Positions 22,781 to 33,949 of a stretch of 64,000 nucleotides of DNA are shown here, one piece after another. Below the pieces are notes generated by a model, which worked only from the letters and a program-made list of their open reading frames with translations, ran no database searches and was not told the DNA's origin. Within the stretch, counting starts at the first letter, position 1. Each line of letters starts with the position of its first letter. A program made the position numbers and the translations under genes. The stretch is from positions 1-64,000 of the forward strand of contig NW_019173975.1 in the NCBI RefSeq assembly GCF_001642475.1, written 5' to 3'. Origin of the DNA: Fonsecaea monophora (lineage: Eukaryota > Ascomycota > Eurotiomycetes > Chaetothyriales > Herpotrichiellaceae).

Positions 22781-23926
22781 TTATCGAGTTGCCATGGCGT
22801 CCAAGGCCTTGCCTCTCTCCTTGATCAGCTCCAACTCGTTCGCATTAACTTCCGAGAAATCCGCGCCCAGGTAAAACGCAGCGACCTTGTTGGCTGGGGC
22901 TGGTTCTTCCCTCGGGATGATATCCTCGCCGCAGGTCTCAAAGACGCAGGCGTTGACCGAGTCGTCCTCAATGATCTTCTCGATGGCGCGGACGATGGTG
23001 GATATGGGCGTGATCATGTTGGGGGGGATGGCCTGGACGAACTCGGCCGAGATCAGATTGGTGGCTACGACGGTCGGGCAGATGCAGTTGACGGTGATGT
23101 TCTCGCCGCGGCTCTTCATCAACTTGCCCAAGCTGCGGGCGAGTGCGACGTCCTGTTCGAGCATGGAGGTGTCAGCTTTTGTTCCCCCTTCCATCGTCAG
23201 AGTCGGCCTTTCTTACTCCGTGCTTGGCCGCCGCATACAAGGGCACCTCTGGCCCAGCGTAGATACCCGCAAAGCTGGCCGTTATGGCCAACTTGCCTTT
23301 CCGGCCAGCGTTCTTCTTGAAATAATGGAATGCGAGGTATGCCGACCAGATGACGCCGTTCAGACAGACATCGATGGGAAGGATATCTGGCTGAGGAGGA
23401 GCACCATTCTCGGTCTCTGGTGCATCAGCGAATAAGTCGATGCGGTCACCAACGCCCTAATGTACCCGTTTAGAAGCTGTCCTTTTGAAAATGCGAGTAA
23501 TAAAGCCACCGTACCGCATTCGCAAAGACTGGAAGCATCTAGTTAGTTTGAGAGAGCGATGTGAGATCTAGAAGGGGAGACGAGGCACAAACTCACCAAA
23601 ATCTATTCTCTGCCACTTCTCCCAGGTCTTCAAGAACCCTTTAGCCTGGTCACTGTAGATTGCCGCATTGCCCTGGACGAAGAGGACATTGGGGCCCAAC
23701 TTCTCGGCGAGCTCTGCGCCCGTCTTTGCGTTGAAGTCGAAGATGGTGACTTTCCAGCCTTTTGAGAGCAGTTTCTCTGTGACCGCCAGGCCCATACCAG
23801 AAGCTACGACACCCCATGACCGTCAGCGGAAGATGTCATCGGGAGAACGGGGACAGCGAAATGGACGACGTCGACACGTGACATACCACCACCAGTGATG
23901 AAGGCGACGTTTCCGGCCATGGCCAT
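22781..23926 (-). CDS. Short-chain dehydrogenase/reductase (15-hydroxyprostaglandin-dehydrogenase-like)
   Basis: 290 aa in five exons: 23887-23926, 23597-23803, 23515-23528, 23217-23456 and 22781-23152. Exon 3 is just 14 nt and codes VFANA, so the conserved ANAG motif is split by an intron. The cofactor loop TGGASGMG is at 11-18, the catalytic Ser is in ITASFAG, and Tyr and Lys are in PLYAAAKHG, so the active site is complete. A TxxLI motif after the core (VATNLISAEF) fits classical SDRs. It is likely an NAD(P)-dependent secondary alcohol oxidation or ketone reduction in the cytosol. An alternative start two codons downstream (23920) is possible. Confidence 0.88.
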
Positions 23927-24510
23927 GATGATTAATTATGATTTGTTGCGTTTTTACGACTTTGGCCGAGATCGAATTGTCTTGTCCTTCGTCCTTGTTT
24001 TGTCTCCTGTAAGGAAATAATTCTCTCTCTCAAAAGTCACTCGACTCTCTTAGTAACACCAGACCAGAGACCAGCCCAGTTCTTTTCAATCTCTCCAGGC
24101 TTAGACTTCTTCCGGTAATCACTTCCTCACGTGGCTTTGTGTGCCTCTTGGGTTTTCCAGGCTCTTTGGCTCCTCGTCCCAAGGGCGGGTTTTAACGAGT
24201 CGTTTTGACCCCGCAATATTTACTCGTCGAACGACCAACAAAACTTTCCGATCGCCTCGGCCATACCTCGCTACGTTACTCTTGTACACATGGTTCTTAT
24301 GTGTGGATGACAATCGATATCCTGCACACGAGTTATGCACGGAAGGAGGCTCAAGTCATCCGGGGAAGGAGGAGACAGAGTGACAGTAGTGGTTCTCGGG
24401 GAAGCAACGAGAATTTGTCCCTGGTTAAGCAAAGCGTTTCCATTCTGATTAGAAGCAGAGTAGAGTAATATCATAGTGATTCATTTCATTAATCTCCTGG
24501 TAGAAACGGA
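23927..24510. other. Intergenic, no gene seen
   Basis: About 580 bp upstream of the SDR gene and downstream of the zinc dehydrogenase gene. No RNA gene or notable repeat is seen. Confidence 0.45.
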
Positions 24511-25769
24511 CTACAATCTGGGATTGACCATGATCTTGATATGCTTCTCCCCTTCTTCGAGCAAGGCACTGAATCCCTTTGCGACAATGTCGTCGAGGGG
24601 AATCCGCGCGGTGACCATACTGGACAAGTCGGTGAATTTGCCTGTGTGTGTTTCGCTGATTAGACTATCTATTCAATTCAAACAATACTCTCAACGAAAA
24701 ACGGTTTGTTTACCTTGGATGAGAGCATCGACCGTCTCCTTGAAATCCGAGTCGTCGTAGGCACACGATCCGACGAGGTGGATCTCGCGGCGTGTGAATT
24801 CCGTGAGGGAGAGAGGAATCTGTTTCAGCGTCAACACAACTCCCTCTCGGGGTCATGGTCCCTTCTTGATACCTCCGTCTCCCATAGCGCAAGATTCACG
24901 TAGCGCCCGCCGAAGCAGAGACTGTCGAGTCCGTCTTTCAGGGCCGCAGCGGCGCCGGCACAGTCAAAGACGACGTCGACGCCCCTCTGGCCCGTCGCAG
25001 CCAGGGACTCGGTCTTGACGTCGACGGCGAGCGGGTCGAAGGCCGTGACGCCGAACCGCTGGACATATTCCCTGCGTGCCGTCGAGGGCTCCGAGACCAG
25101 GATCCTGTTCACGCCAAACGCCCGCAAGACCTGCACGACACCGATGCCGACGGGACCGCCGCCGAGGATCAGGGCCGTGGCGGCGTCCCTGTCGCCCTGG
25201 AGGATGCCGGACAGCTTGACCCCGTGCATCGCCACGGCCAACGGCTCGATCAGGGCGGCCGTGCTCAGGTCCACCGAGTCGGGCAACGCGTAGAGCATGC
25301 CGGGTCGCACCGAGACTCGCTCTGACAGTCCGCCAGAGGAGCCGATGACGCCCAGGCCACGGAGGACGTTGCAGCCGTTGGTGCGCGACTTGGTGCAGTT
25401 CGAGCAGCTGGTGCAGTAGATCCGGGGGTCGACCATGACGGCCTGGCCCTGCTCGACGGGTGATCCTGGGGGCGCATACACCACCCGTCCGCATATCTCG
25501 TGTCCCATGATGCATTTGTCTTGGAGTTCCACGCCGCTCACGCCGCCTGTCTAGAGTCAGAGGACACGTTGACGAGATATATCGTGTTTTGTATCTCATC
25601 GTCCGCTGTTACTCTGTATACGTTACTCACCTCCAAGATAGAAATGCAAGTCACTGCCACAGATGCCACACCACTCTACCTCCACCACGGCGTCGGGCCC
25701 GGACAGTGGCAGGTCGCTGACCTCTTCGACGCGAACGTCTTTGGCGCCATACAGCCGTGCCGCCTTCAT
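24511..25769 (-). CDS. Zinc-dependent medium-chain dehydrogenase (butanediol/polyol type)
   Basis: 349 aa in four exons: 25631-25769, 24873-25546, 24714-24819 and 24511-24641. Catalytic zinc ligands are in WCGICGSDLH (Cys37) and GHEICG (His62, Glu63). The structural zinc site is Cys91, 94, 97 and 105 (CTSCSNCTKSRTNGC). The Rossmann motif is GGGPVGIGVVQ, followed by the acidic NAD-binding end LVSEPS. The overall layout matches (R,R)-butanediol, threonine and sorbitol dehydrogenases. It should oxidise a vicinal diol or hydroxy compound to a ketone using NAD+. With the SDR and BVMO nearby it could feed a ketone into Baeyer-Villiger oxidation; this is inferred from position only. Confidence 0.9.
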
Positions 25770-26728
25770 ACTGTGGGAGCTGTAACTGTAACTGCTCGGG
25801 GCTGGTGCTCCTGGCTGAAAGAGGGGTTTGTGACCAAGTTGGCTTGCCTGTATACTTTGCTCACGAGACTGTCGAGGGTCGACTGTGGATAAATATTCGT
25901 CGACAGTATACGTCTGATTGTGGTCAGGAACCAGGGCGAGGATATATGTATGTATGTCATGTTCGTATGTATGAATTTACGTATGTAAGACTCCCCAACC
26001 CTTGGAAGCCGAGGTTTGGTCCCGAACAACCCATGCGTGACCTGAAAGTACCCATTACCTATGTACTTGTAATAAATATCCGGGGTACAGGGGTATGCTC
26101 GCACGGCTTGGTAGGTACTTATGCAGTGTGGCAGTATAGGAGGCTAAGTACCTGGGGGTGGGTGCTAGGTATGCAAACATAGTGATGAGCGGTAATACGC
26201 GAGACCGATACACCCGTCATTTGACACAAATACCATGCATGACCACATAACATCCAATCCCTGCGCCGGGGGTTTTCAGAGAAAACACGCAAAAGCTCCA
26301 CTCTGTGCCTACCACCTACCTACCTATCAATATATGGACAATTCATACTTCAAGATAGATATGAACATACGCAGGATCTAATGCAACATATCTCATTGAA
26401 CGCCTTTGAAATTCATATTGAGACCGAATGTCTTCGCGCAAGGTATATTGTTCAATTTTGGGTAATAGATCGGCCAATGCTCTGTCTATCAAGTAGTATA
26501 TATCCACACATTCACCCGCTGGACGACTGAGCTATAGACGTCCAGGCCGCCTCATCTTATCTATTACCCCGACAGTGTAATCTTGGGCACAGACTGACTC
26601 TAGAGTCTAAAGATCCAAAGATGTGACCAACAATCCTCGCCTCAATGCGGACACGAGTCCCAAGCAAGTATGGCACAAGCCTGCACTCCAGGCCACCACC
26701 ACCTCTTCAAACCATCGCCCGTGAAGCT
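25770..26728. other. Intergenic, no gene seen
   Basis: About 960 bp. It contains TATGTA-rich sequence at 25945-25990 and several TAGGTA/TACCTA motifs (near 26110-26170 and 26307-26330). No gene. Confidence 0.45.
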
Positions 26729-28818
26729 CTACAACTTGGTCTCCCTCGGCGGCGCCTCCAGGGTTCGGTACCGCTTGAACCACTCAATGGCCTCGGGGTT
26801 CTGCACCGTGGCGCTGGGCTTGACGTCTTTGCCGCTGATCACCTGTTTCACGGCAATCTCAACTTTCTTGCCATTGATCGTCGTCGGGATGGCAGGGACT
26901 TGGATGATAAACTTGGGCACGTGGCGCGGCGACAGGCCGTTGCGGATCGCGGTGCGGATTTTGTTGCGCAGCTCCTCGGTCAGAGTGACGCCCGGGTTCA
27001 TGACCAAGAACAAAAACACTTGCTCGTCCTTGTCCTGCGGCCTCCGGCGGCCCACGCAGAGGCTGTTGCTGATGTACTCGGTGAACTGCTGCGTCTCGAC
27101 GATCGCGTACACCTCGCCGCTCCCGAAGCGGACTCCCGATGGATCTAAGTAGGGGGTTTTTGTCAGTAAAACACTTTACAAGTGTGCTGTAGGCTTGACT
27201 TACTCAGGACGCTATCGCTCCTCCCATGCATCGTGTATCCACCCGTCTTGGGATTTTTACTCAGCCAGTCATGTTGTGACCAGACGTCGAGATTGTCAAA
27301 GCTCTCAAAGTAGGCAGAGTGATATATGGAACCGTCTCGATCGCCCCAGAAGAAACACGGCATGGTGGGGAAGGGTTTCCGGATGACCAGCTCGCCGGCC
27401 TCGCCTGTATGCGCGATCGAATCCCCCGTGTCGGGATCGAGAATGTCGAGATCCATCCCCAATGCCGCCACTTGCATCTCGCCTGCATAAAGGGGCCCGC
27501 AAGTATCGATGGTGACAATCGATGTGGCCGTGTCTGTCCCACCGGCGGCATTACAAATCTGTACCGAGGGTGGGAAAGATCGATAGAACCATCGATACTG
27601 TTCAATGGCTAGAGGGGCACCCGTGGTGTAGACCAGCCGCAGAGGTGAGAGGTCGAATTCCTTCTTCGGGATCGTCCCCAGCATCTGGATCTCCAGGAGC
27701 AGGCGCGGAGAAACGCCCAAGTACGTCACTTTATACCTATCACAGATACGAAGCAGCTGCTTCGAATCGGGGAATAAGGGACTGCCATTGTATATCACCA
27801 GGGTGACACCGGTCGACAAGTGGCCCGTCATAACATAAAACACCACCCACGAAGTGTTGGAAAACTGCGTGATGACGTCCCCTTCGTGGAGACCGTTGTG
27901 GATGGCCGAGATCTTTTTTGCGTTGAGGATGAATCCGTGTGAGTGCACAATACATTTGGGCGCACCGGTCGTCCCCGAGGAGTAACATATCATGAGAGGG
28001 TGGTTGAAAGGGACTCGCGTAAAGGTTAGAGGGTCTCTGGGGTTTGATTTCTGGACAAAGTCCTTGATGAAGGGGAATTTTGACTGGGTGATGTGTGAGA
28101 CAGGGATCACATAGACCTGCGGTGTTTGTCGCAGTTTCTGGAGAATCTCGCCCAGCTTCGCCGCGGTGGGGTCGACCTTGCCCTTGTACAGAACGTGGCT
28201 GTCTGCGAAAAGGATGCGAGGGCTGACCTGCTGGAGTCGCGACACGCACCCATCGACTCCGAGCTCGGGGGAAATGCAGGTAAAGATGGCTCCGATCGAA
28301 GCCACTGCGTGGAACAGTACGATGACCCAGTTGGACGACGCCACGAGGGCGGCGACCACATCTCCCTTTTTGATCCCGCTAGCTCTCAGCGCGCTCGCAA
28401 CCTGGCGGACCTGTTCTCGGAATCCCTCCCAAGTGAGAACAACCGGCTGGCCACGGTAAATATCCTGGTCCTCCCGAATTTCAATCACCGCCGGTGCTGT
28501 TGGATTCGAGTTGGCGAAGAGCACATTTTCGGCGTAGTTCAGCTCAATCCCAGGGAAGAACGGAGGGATCTTGCTCATGGGTAGTCTATCATCGTAGGCC
28601 TTCTTCGTGGTCTTGGGTAACGGAGGCACGATACCCAGATGCCCATATAGATCGATCCAGAAGTCGTGAGGCTGCGTCACGGACCATTTATGCAGCTCCT
28701 TGGTGTCTCGCAGATTGAGGCCAAACTTCTCATTGACATGCCGGCGGTAAACTCCCATGGGCGTAGCGTCGCCATTCGCAGGGCGCCACAGGATCTCGGG
28801 CTCGCTGGGGGACGTCAT
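26729..28818 (-). CDS. Acetoacetyl-CoA synthetase
   Basis: 676 aa in two exons (27204-28818 and 26729-27144; intron 27145-27203). The start is MTSPSEPEILWRP at 28818; an upstream in-frame extension to 29040 has no family similarity. An ANL enzyme with the acetyl-CoA-synthetase N-terminal domain (LHKWSVTQPHDFW, then PGIELNYAENVL), the phosphate loop YSSGTTGAPK, and the C-terminal lysine region TTINGKKVEIAVKQVISGKD. Length and order match EC 6.2.1.16, which makes acetoacetyl-CoA from acetoacetate, ATP and CoA. It ends in ETKL, only weakly PTS1-like. The thiolase just upstream in the same direction could cleave the product to two acetyl-CoA. Confidence 0.93.
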
Positions 28819-29516
28819 GTTGGTGAGAGGCAAGTCCTGGACTGGATGGTTCCTGGGGAGGTATTGCGCTGTGCGTCCGAGAAGGGAGATTCCTCGAAGT
28901 CGGTGGTGCACAGCCAGATCTTCAACGCCGCAAACCAGGATCGAAGAACCTCGGAGACTCTTTCTTCGCGTCTCGAAAACTGGATCCTTGGCGCATATAA
29001 AGTGCGAGTTGGAGAAGAACAAAATGCGAGCGTTGTCCACTTCTCCACCACCAGCTCAGTCCTGTCTGTACAAGTACAAGTCGCTGGGAGTGTTAGCCTC
29101 GGGCTCGACCGTCTCCACAAACATGCCTCGTCTGCTGGTTGCCACAAGGCGTTTTGCCGGCGGTCAACCCAAAGCGCGAGGGTGGATGGCCACAGCAGCC
29201 ATTACCGGATTCTTCGGTCTGATTCCGAGAATCGCCGCCCCGCGGCCGGAGCAAGCCACCAAAGGGCATGTGGTCTATCACTGGCCAGACCCAAGGTGAA
29301 GGTGGGTTTGTCCGGATCTTCAGATTGCTGTACTCGCTGACTCAGTAGAATATGGAGGTTTCATTGCTGACCTGCGACAGAACGAGATACTCCAGCAGCA
29401 CCCAAGACAACAAGCGCGAGACGAGCCTCACTACAATACCATGTCCCTAAATCGATCGACTGAGTTTTGGCTGCAAGATCACAATAAAAATCATATATAA
29501 TGTCCCGCTAGTGTTG
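28819..29516. other. Intergenic, no gene seen
   Basis: About 700 bp between the thiolase stop and the acetoacetyl-CoA synthetase start. It must carry the latter's promoter. No gene. Confidence 0.45.
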
Positions 29517-30957
29517 TTAGAGTTGCTCGTTCACAAACAAGCCTGCCATGCCCATCCCACTCCCCAGACACATACTCGTCAACAAGATCTTCTTCTTTTG
29601 CCTTTTGCACTCACTCAAGCCCGTCACAACCTGTCGCACACCGGTACAGCCAAAGGGATGACCGATGGCGATGGCACCACCTCGAGGATTCATCTTGGTC
29701 CAGTCAAGTTTGAGTTGGTCGCGGCAGTAGACCGCCATCGAGGCGAAGGCCTCATTGATCTCGATAACGTCAATGTCCTTGTCCAGTGAGAGATTGTACC
29801 GGGCCAGTAATTTGGGGATCGCATAGACAGGTCCGATACCCATGATTCTTGGGGGAACACCCGCCAGTGCTGTTCCCACGTACTTCCCAAGAATAGGTTG
29901 TTTGAGCTCGAGCGCTTTCGAGCGCTTCATGAGGAGAACCGCAGCCGCGCCGTCCATAATTTGGCTGGCATTCCCTGCGTGGGTGGTATTGCCATATTCT
30001 GGGAATGCCGGCCTGATCTTGCTAATGCCTTCATAAGTGGTGCCGGGCCGGACTTCGTCTTCGGTGGCGGTGACCTCACGACCGTCCTTCCGCACTGTGA
30101 TGGGAACGATCTCGTCCTTGGTCCAGCCATTCTCTTGTGCGAGGTAAGCTCGCCTGTATGTCTCCGCAGCGTACCTGTCTTGTTGTTCGCGGGTGATGTT
30201 GAAGTCTTGAGCCACAAACTCGGAGGTACCACCTGTATACCAGAACATCAGACCAAGTCACAATTGTCAGATCGCCTGGGATGCTGTCTCCTTACCCATG
30301 GGTATCATGCAATCTGCCGCTTCGCGACTCGCAGCCAAGATCTCAGCATCAAAAGGCCTACTCAGTCGTTCGTTTCCTTCACTCAGAGTCTCCGCTCCTA
30401 CGGCAATTCCGATCTCGATGATGCCGTTCTTGATCTCGTTGGCGACATGTTGCAGCGCCGTCAACCCGGATGAGCAGAAGCGGTTGGTACTCGTAGCCGT
30501 CGTGGTGTTGGGAAAGCCTGCCCCGAGCGCAGCAGCTCGAATGTAATACGCAGCTTTACCATCGCGGACCTAAAAGTGATCGATATAGGTCAATTGTAGA
30601 ATTCCCTAACCCGTCAACGAATCTTGTCCTTACGTTTCCAAGAATAATGTCATTCACCAAACTCGGCTCGAGGTGACTTCTCAATCGGACTTGTTCCAGG
30701 AGCTTGAAACACAAGCCATCGAGCCCAACATCCTTAAAGGCACCTTTCCCGGACCTGCACATGGCTGTTCTGATCGCGAGCGTGATGACTATGTCATCCG
30801 GATTCTGCTGGGTGCTTTATTCCTCCCATCTCGACATTAGCTTCCTGTTTCCTTTCATCCAAAACTGCTCAAAATTGGGGGTTACATACATGGCATCCAC
30901 GCCAGTGGGAGCAGAGCTCAGGTGCGGTAGAACCGCCGAGAGACGTTGTGCGGCCAT
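29517..30957 (-). CDS. 3-ketoacyl-CoA thiolase, peroxisomal (PTS2)
   Basis: 412 aa in four exons: 30890-30957, 30634-30814, 30296-30569 and 29517-30232. Intron 1 (30815-30889) must use an AAG acceptor; the two CAG sites just downstream break the frame. Residues 5-13 are RLSAVLPHL, a perfect R/K-L-x5-H-L PTS2. The nucleophilic cysteine is Cys115 in NRFCSSGLTAL, and the catalytic His and Cys regions are GGAIAIGHPFGCTG and SMCLGSGMGMA. The enzyme should cleave 3-oxoacyl-CoA to acetyl-CoA and a shortened acyl-CoA in the peroxisome, or split acetoacetyl-CoA. It pairs functionally with the neighbouring acetoacetyl-CoA synthetase and with the PTS1-bearing acyl-CoA synthetase at 9201. Confidence 0.93.
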
Positions 30958-32187
30958 GGTTACACGTACACGTTCACCTGTTAGGGCTGTCTAGGCTTTC
31001 CCAGGTGGTTTGTTGATTCGAGAGAAGAGGTGTCGCAAGGAGTAATGTGGCAGTACATCCTCGGCCGTCAGTGTCTTTGCCAATAAGTCTTATAGTCGGC
31101 ATGACCCGTAAACTACGAGGTACATCATTTGCCATTTTACCGAGGCGGGTCGATGGTAAAGTGGCCACTCCGGCCGTTTTTTGCTTTGAGCCTCGTATTT
31201 TATCCCTGGCTCTATTGGGTCTGTGGGAGCGCCTCGTTGTCTCGCAAGTCCGTGGATGACTTCATGCCCGTCCGATCGAGGGATTCCGAGAAGGAGCTAG
31301 ACCGATAAGGAGGTACGGAGGGGAGGGTGGGTTGTTAGTGCGAGCGTAACAAATGCTTCGGAGACGATTGTGTTGTTGAGAGAGAAGCCGGAAGGAGATC
31401 CTAGGCACGTGATTGGGACTTGGTGGTTGAGTTTTGATTGTTGTCCATGAGGTACGGGATGTTCGGTGCTCCGTGTCTGGAACACCTGCTGTCTCGAAAG
31501 AATGGACTGGACAAGGGAGAGGCGCTGAGGGTCACTGTGTAAGATTTGTGTGAGAGTGAGTGAGTGTGTGTAGCTAGAGGCCCCCGTTCCCACCTTCCCC
31601 TCCTTCCACAGAGGCACAACCACTCAAACCACCTCGGCACCATTCCCCGCCCATCTCCCCTCGCTGGAAAGCAAAACCCTGTGCCCATGCCGAGCGTGTT
31701 ATGTACCTAACCTTGCTAAACTCCTTTCAGTTCTTACCTAGCCCTTGGAGCACACGGGGCCTAACGATTGTGTTTCCCCGAGGAAACCTCATACGTGCCG
31801 AATCATCCATTCTCATGAACCAGCAACTCATGCTGGAATAATGGCATGCCTAGGTGGGTGGCACTGGCTAGGTAGGTACCTGAGATGGTTGGGGATTGAT
31901 CCGGTCAAGCATTTTTAGAATCCATCGATGTGCTCAGTGGTGTTTTGGGGCCTTTTTGCGACCATTTCGCGTATCACCGTCTCCATCTTGTTATTTTGAC
32001 AAAGATCTAACGTGTTTTCCCATTCGAGTGCATTCGAAAGCTCACTCTCATATTCTCTTGAGCTGACTAGAGTCCTCCTGTGGTTTCTTTTGTGGCCTCG
32101 CCCCATTCGAAAGTGCTACTGAGTGACCGAGTGACCGGGGCACAGACAAGGATATCGTGGAAAGAAAGGAAAACACGGCTCACCACC
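30958..32187. promoter_or_regulatory. Divergent upstream region, thiolase / alcohol dehydrogenase
   Basis: About 1.2 kb between outward-facing genes, so it holds both promoters. A GTGAGTGAGTGTGTG run lies near 31553-31572 and a CTAGGTAGGTACC motif near 31868-31880. No gene. Confidence 0.4.
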
Positions 32188-33291
32188 ATGAAGGCTTGGG
32201 TCCTCGAGTCCTTCAACACACCATATAAACTGCGGACCGATGTCCCTGTGCCGAAGCCTGATGGTCCATACGATGTCCTGATCAAAGTCGACGCCGCAGG
32301 CTACTGTCACACGGACGCCGTTGTGGCAGGCGGCCACTTCCCACTTCCGCCAAAACTTCCCATGGTGGGCAGCCATGAAATCGCCGGGACCGTGGTCGAG
32401 GCGGACCCGTCAACAGGTTTGAAGCCCGGCGATCGCGTGGGCTCACCTGGTCGCAACTTTCACCCTTGCGGAGAGTGTGACGAGTGTCGCAAGGGGCCAG
32501 GACCCGATGGCACTGGCGACCCCGTAGGTTATTCCAACTACTGTCCGGTGGGCAAAAGTAACGGCATCGCCCGGGACGGAGGGTTCCAAGAATACCTGGT
32601 CGTGGACGCGAGACAGGTCGCCAAGTTTCCCGAACAGCTGACCGCAGTAGAGGTAGCGCCCTTGATGTGTGCAGGCATCACCATCTACGAGGCGCTGAAA
32701 AAGTGCCAGCTCCAACTGGGGCAGCGGGTGGCCATCATGGGATGTGGTGGCGGCCTGGGCCATCTCGGGTTACAGTTCGCCACCAAAATGGGTTTGAAAG
32801 TGATTGGCGTGGACGCCTCCGACGGGCCCCTGGCCATTGCGTCGAGTCTGAACACGGGAGCAGAGATTGTGGACGCGCGGGTCACACCAGCCATGGATAT
32901 CGTCAAGCGCCTCGGCCAGGAAGACGGTAAGAAGTTCCGCGGGGAAATGGGCGTCGACGCGGCCATCATCCTGCCGGAGACCCAGAGAGCTTTCCAGTAC
33001 GGGGTCGACCTGCTGCGCAACCACGGGACCTGCCTCGTGGTGTCGTTCCCCGAGAAGGGCTTCCACTTCGCCGCGAACGATGTCATCTTCAGGGACATTC
33101 GCATCATCGGCACCCAGCTGGGGACGAGCAAGCGAGTCAAGGAGATGCTGGATTTCGTGGTCGAACACGGCGTCAAGACGCTGAAAAAGGTCTACGAGTT
33201 TGACAGGTTGGACGAGCTCGTCGAGGAATATGAGCGTGGGGGAGGCGGGAAATTGGTCTTGGACCATTCGTCCTCGAGTGTTTCGAAGTAG
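32188..33291 (+). CDS. Zinc-dependent alcohol dehydrogenase
   Basis: 367 aa, intronless. The start is at 32188 in the strong context CACCACCATGA; an in-frame extension to 32080 lies in probable leader. Catalytic zinc ligands are Cys40 (GYCHTD) and His63-Glu64 (GSHEIAG). The structural zinc cysteines are Cys94, 97, 100 and probably Cys119; the last spacing is 18 rather than the usual 7, because of the inserted GPGPDGTGDPVGYSN. The cofactor motif is GCGGGLGHLG. This is the AdhP-like class that oxidises primary or aromatic alcohols, or reduces aldehydes, with NAD(P). It ends SVSK with no targeting signal. Its position suggests a supporting oxidation in the same pathway. Confidence 0.9.
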   Translation: MKAWVLESFNTPYKLRTDVPVPKPDGPYDVLIKVDAAGYCHTDAVVAGGHFPLPPKLPMVGSHEIAGTVVEADPSTGLKPGDRVGSPGRNFHPCGECDECRKGPGPDGTGDPVGYSNYCPVGKSNGIARDGGFQEYLVVDARQVAKFPEQLTAVEVAPLMCAGITIYEALKKCQLQLGQRVAIMGCGGGLGHLGLQFATKMGLKVIGVDASDGPLAIASSLNTGAEIVDARVTPAMDIVKRLGQEDGKKFRGEMGVDAAIILPETQRAFQYGVDLLRNHGTCLVVSFPEKGFHFAANDVIFRDIRIIGTQLGTSKRVKEMLDFVVEHGVKTLKKVYEFDRLDELVEEYERGGGGKLVLDHSSSSVSK

Positions 33292-33949
33292 GAGTTTCTT
33301 CTCCGTCAAAATTTTACCTTCTCTCGAATGAGGAAACGAGATATCTGGTACAAGGTGCAGGCAACAGCACACTCACGATCTTGAAGAGAAAGGACGTAGA
33401 GAAGAGCGATAGCGTCGAGGTGACCTCTTCCCTCCCTTCATCGATTTGATTTTCTCGTTCCTGGCAATCTCAATCTCAGAGGTCAATCGAGACACTAGTA
33501 TGCCACGACTACCGACTCGTCGAGTGTCGAGTGTCCAGGACCACGAATATCCCTCGACAGTGAACAAAACAGACCCTGCAGTGATGAATGAAATGGCCAA
33601 TGAAATAATGCCTTATTCCTGTTTTTGGTCCGCCTTGTGCTTGTTTGTTTGTTTGTATCTAAGGTACTTGGTAATGCATCGTGGCATTCAACACTCCGTC
33701 GAACTGACACCACCGACACCGTGAGCAAAAAAGGACCAAGTGCCAAGTACCATGTACCAAGGACCAGTGTATCAAGTATCAATGTCATCGCAAAGGTCTA
33801 GGAGGAGAAGCATAGGAAGAGGAAACGCGGCTGCCCCTAATGATAGGATAGAATGCTAGGACGAGAGAAATGATAGCATGGAAACCCCTGAACTCCGTCG
33901 TCGACCCAAAAAGACATTTCAATCCCCGTTTACTCCTAGCGTTCTAAAC
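33292..33949. other. Intergenic between convergent genes, no gene seen
   Basis: About 660 bp at the 3' ends of the alcohol dehydrogenase and hydroxylase genes. It holds a TACCAAG-type repeat at 33741-33765. No gene. Confidence 0.45.

Noticed and set aside
22628..23320. 230-codon plus-strand frame
   Set aside because: Antisense to the spliced SDR gene, whose exons carry all family motifs.
28819..29040. 74-residue N-terminal extension of acetoacetyl-CoA synthetase
   Set aside because: The extension does not resemble the family, whose members start near MTSPSEPEILW.
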